This document shows, piece by piece, positions 61,536 to 64,000 of a DNA stretch of 64,000 bases. This DNA is from Calliopum simillimum. Its lineage: Eukaryota; Arthropoda; Insecta; Diptera; Lauxaniidae. How positions within the stretch are numbered: position 1 is the stretch's first letter; every line of letters starts with the position of its first letter. The stretch covers positions 16,617,187-16,681,186 of the forward strand of contig OX638368.1 in assembly GCA_951812925.1 (NCBI GenBank), in the 5' to 3' direction. Both the position numbers and the translations under genes were made by a program. The notes beneath the pieces were generated by a model. It worked only from the letters and a program-made list of their open reading frames with translations. It was not told the origin of the DNA and did not search any database.

Positions 61536-64000
61536 TATATAAAAATATGTCGTAGATGTTTTTTTTTTTTTTCGAATAGGCGAAACTGCCAAATAAAGTG
61601 CACTAAGGAGTACTATAAAGTGGTTATTGACAGCGGGGAGAATGACTTTTTAATACTTGATGTTGTAATTTCATAGTAAAAATTTCATAGAAAAAATCTC
61701 AACCCATTTTTTTGACACTCTCTTCCAGATTTTTGGGCGTGATTGTAGAAATTCGAAAAAACAACTTTGTTTTTTTTTTTTTTTGAATCAGTCTACTGGT
61801 CTTGTTCTAAATTTTTTAGGAAGTGAAATAAATTTCCGATTACTAATTTAGCCAAAAAAAAAAAATCATTTACACCAACTACTCGTATAATTCGATGCGT
61901 CCAACGTAAAAGTTGGTAACTCGAAAATCGTAGTTATAAGTTATGAGCATTTTTGTATTTTAACTTTTTTTTTTTGTATGAAAACTTATATAAAATAAAT
62001 TTAGCTTGTGACTTCAAAAATAGCTCCCAGGCCTTCAAATTTCAAGCTGGAGGTACCAAAATTTGACACAAGATAGAACCAAATGTGTAGATTTCGAAAA
62101 ACGCTGTCCCATAAAAAGTTGGTAATTCAAGTTGGAGGTACCAAATTTTTATCAGATAAAACATTTAATTACCCCTTTTTCAAAATTAAATTTTTCAAGA
62201 ATAATGTTAGATCAAAAACGTGACAAGGACAAAAACTCATTGATCAATATCCTAGATACCTAGAAAGAGATAATTTTTAGATTTTTTTTGAGCTCATTGT
62301 GAAATTTTTGTGAAGCTTTTTTAAAAAACCCAATGATATTTCATTCAGTAAAAGATTTATTCAAACTTTTCAATGGATTTTAATAGAAGACCGGTATTAC
62401 TTATATATTTTGTATGAAAAGAATTTCTCAACTCATTTTAAATTCCATCCACTGCCATTTGCACTTAAGATTAAATTAAAAGAATGAAAAAAAAGTAAAG
62501 CATACAATTAGGCACCACTTAATCAGAATTAAAAATTCATGCTTGATAGAAAATGAAGTGATGACGTTCACACTGGGATATAAAATGTATATGATTGATA
62601 AAACTAAAGCAAAAACAAAATGATATATATATATATAAAGAAAACAAAAACAACTACATAACTTGCAGCTTAGGAAAGTTTGCAACGAAAACTTCAAAGA
62701 CGCAAATAACAAAAATAAAAGCGATAACAAGTAAAAACTTTACGAAAAAAATAAATTGAAAGTTTCACATTGAAAAAGTTTACAATTGATTTTTCAAGGT
62801 AACCAACATCATAATTTTAACTACTTGGCCGTATTCTACAAAATAACCGACATTCAATGTAACGTTTGCAAACATGCAATGAACTTTTAAAGCTTAACAT
62901 AAAGTGTATTTTACTTATAACCTGAAAAATTAATGTTTAATGACTTCAAGCCATAAATAAACACAATCAATTGAATGTTATGAAAAAAACAAAAACCTTA
63001 CAATTCCCTTACCTAGTTACCATGTATTTGAAAGTTTTCTTTTGTAATACAAACGCGTTATTGATTATGACAGCTCACCCGCCTAATTTCGTCCATTTGA
63101 ATCAAGCAGCGTTCAATGACTTTTTTTTTTTTTTGCGAATTACAATGGTTGGTATTGTAATGTATGGTAAGCATACATAATCCAATACTCTGAGCATGGC
63201 TCCTATAGATGCTGCGCACCTTGTTGGTTTGAAAGAAAGGCGTAAAAGTTCGGGGGTTTGTTGAAGTAGTGTTGGTCAACGTTTCACTGGACTTGCAATA
63301 TATCGAGTATCAGTTAGAAATTGACAAAAATTCTAAAATTTTGTCATAGAAGATGCGGTAATTTTTCCTATATATCACTTGTTTTGTCTCAAATCTATGA
63401 TGCTGTACATAGAATTGGAGTAGCTTTCAAAGCACAGCTACTTGAGATCGAATCCGGCAACAATATTTTTTTTTTTAATTATGCTGTTTATCTGCACGTA
63501 TTTTTTAAAATTAATTTGGGATTACGACGGATGGACCTAAAGAAAAGAAAAATTATAGTCATTACAAAGGATAGAGACGATGGGGACGGTTCATATTATC
63601 ACTATAATGATATATACACTATAAAGTGTAAACAAAGAAATTGTTGTTTTTAAAAAGCTCACGCTTTAAAATTTCCTATTAAATTTAACAGTGAAAATTC
63701 TATTTTCTATTGAGTTTTGAACGTCGCACGTGACTTGTTTTACAAATTGTATTGGTCTCGTTTTATGTGTCGGAGGTACTTAATTTTTAAATACACACTC
63801 GTACATACTTATTACACAATAGATGTTTAAATGAAATAGTTTGCTACAATGGTAGTTAAAATTCTATATAGTACTTTTTAATTGTTTTCAATTGAGCTTA
63901 AAGTTTTACTATTAATTTATTTTAACTATTTTCTCAAAATGTTTTATAAGACTCTTATTTGAACTAACTGAGTGAAATTTGATATGTTGCAAGTTTTTTT
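61536..64000. other. Unassigned intron DNA
   Basis: No supported gene. GGAGGTACCAAATTT-type phrases are repeated at about 62050 and 62140 next to AAAAGTTGGTAA at 61909 and 62116, a small degenerate direct repeat. A 110-codon plus frame at 63321-63653 has no known domain and no splice or promoter support. Confidence 0.3.

Larger units (their letters stand above)
57152..64000 (+). other. Third intron, incomplete (at least 6.8 kb)
   Basis: From the GTAAGT donor to the window end with no further convincing exon. Holds a dispersed repeat, a nested hairpin and a tRNA-bearing element, listed separately. Confidence 0.65.

Noticed and set aside
63321..63653. 110-codon plus-strand frame near the window end
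   Set aside because: AT-driven codons, no domain, no supporting signals.

Overview
The window looks like nuclear DNA from a higher fly (Diptera). It is very AT-rich and full of short inverted-repeat transposons. Its only convincing coding sequence is three exons of one gene on the + strand, with fly-like polyasparagine. No bacterial, viral or organellar gene structure was seen. Species and gene identity could not be fixed from the sequence alone.

Host gene: exons lie at 873-1402, 40290-40361 and 57048-57151. They join in frame (phases 0/2, 2/2, 2/1) with good splice signals and a continuing Ser/Arg-rich, probably disordered, phosphorylation-site-rich protein. The introns are about 38.9 kb, 16.7 kb and at least 6.8 kb, so almost the whole window is intron.

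Intron content, first intron: a TA-flanked element (2670-3947); a hairpin (6850-7480); a hairpin with a tRNA-like core (7569-8083); tandem repeats (10121-10990); a 1.6 kb palindrome holding 71-bp TTAA mini-hairpins (12636-14221); an inverted Tc1 dimer (19489-21152); small TIR elements at 22.8 and 23.2 kb; a composite repeat with long flanking direct repeats (27.9-29.4 kb); a 70-bp TTAA hairpin (34.0 kb); a CCCA/TGGG element (36.7 kb); and a 1.9 kb array of roughly 21-bp repeats ending 220 bp before the second exon.

Second intron: a dense transposon cluster at 41.8-47.6 kb contains a 3.6 kb fold-back element with about 890-bp arms, one arm split by a tRNA-bearing element while the other keeps the empty site. 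It also holds a hairpin element, a deleted mariner, and a CCCA/TGGG element. A DINE-1-like repeat lies at 54.2-55.0 kb beside tRNA-like sequences. Third intron: a four-arm nested hairpin (59.2-60.8 kb) and another tRNA-bearing TIR element (60.8-61.5 kb).

The most interesting pattern is that at least three unrelated inverted-repeat elements carry tRNA-like (Pol III A-box/B-box) cores between their arms. The second is a family of elements with CCCA...TGGG ends and 2-bp target duplications of varying sequence. All calls come from reading the sequence; no database search was possible.
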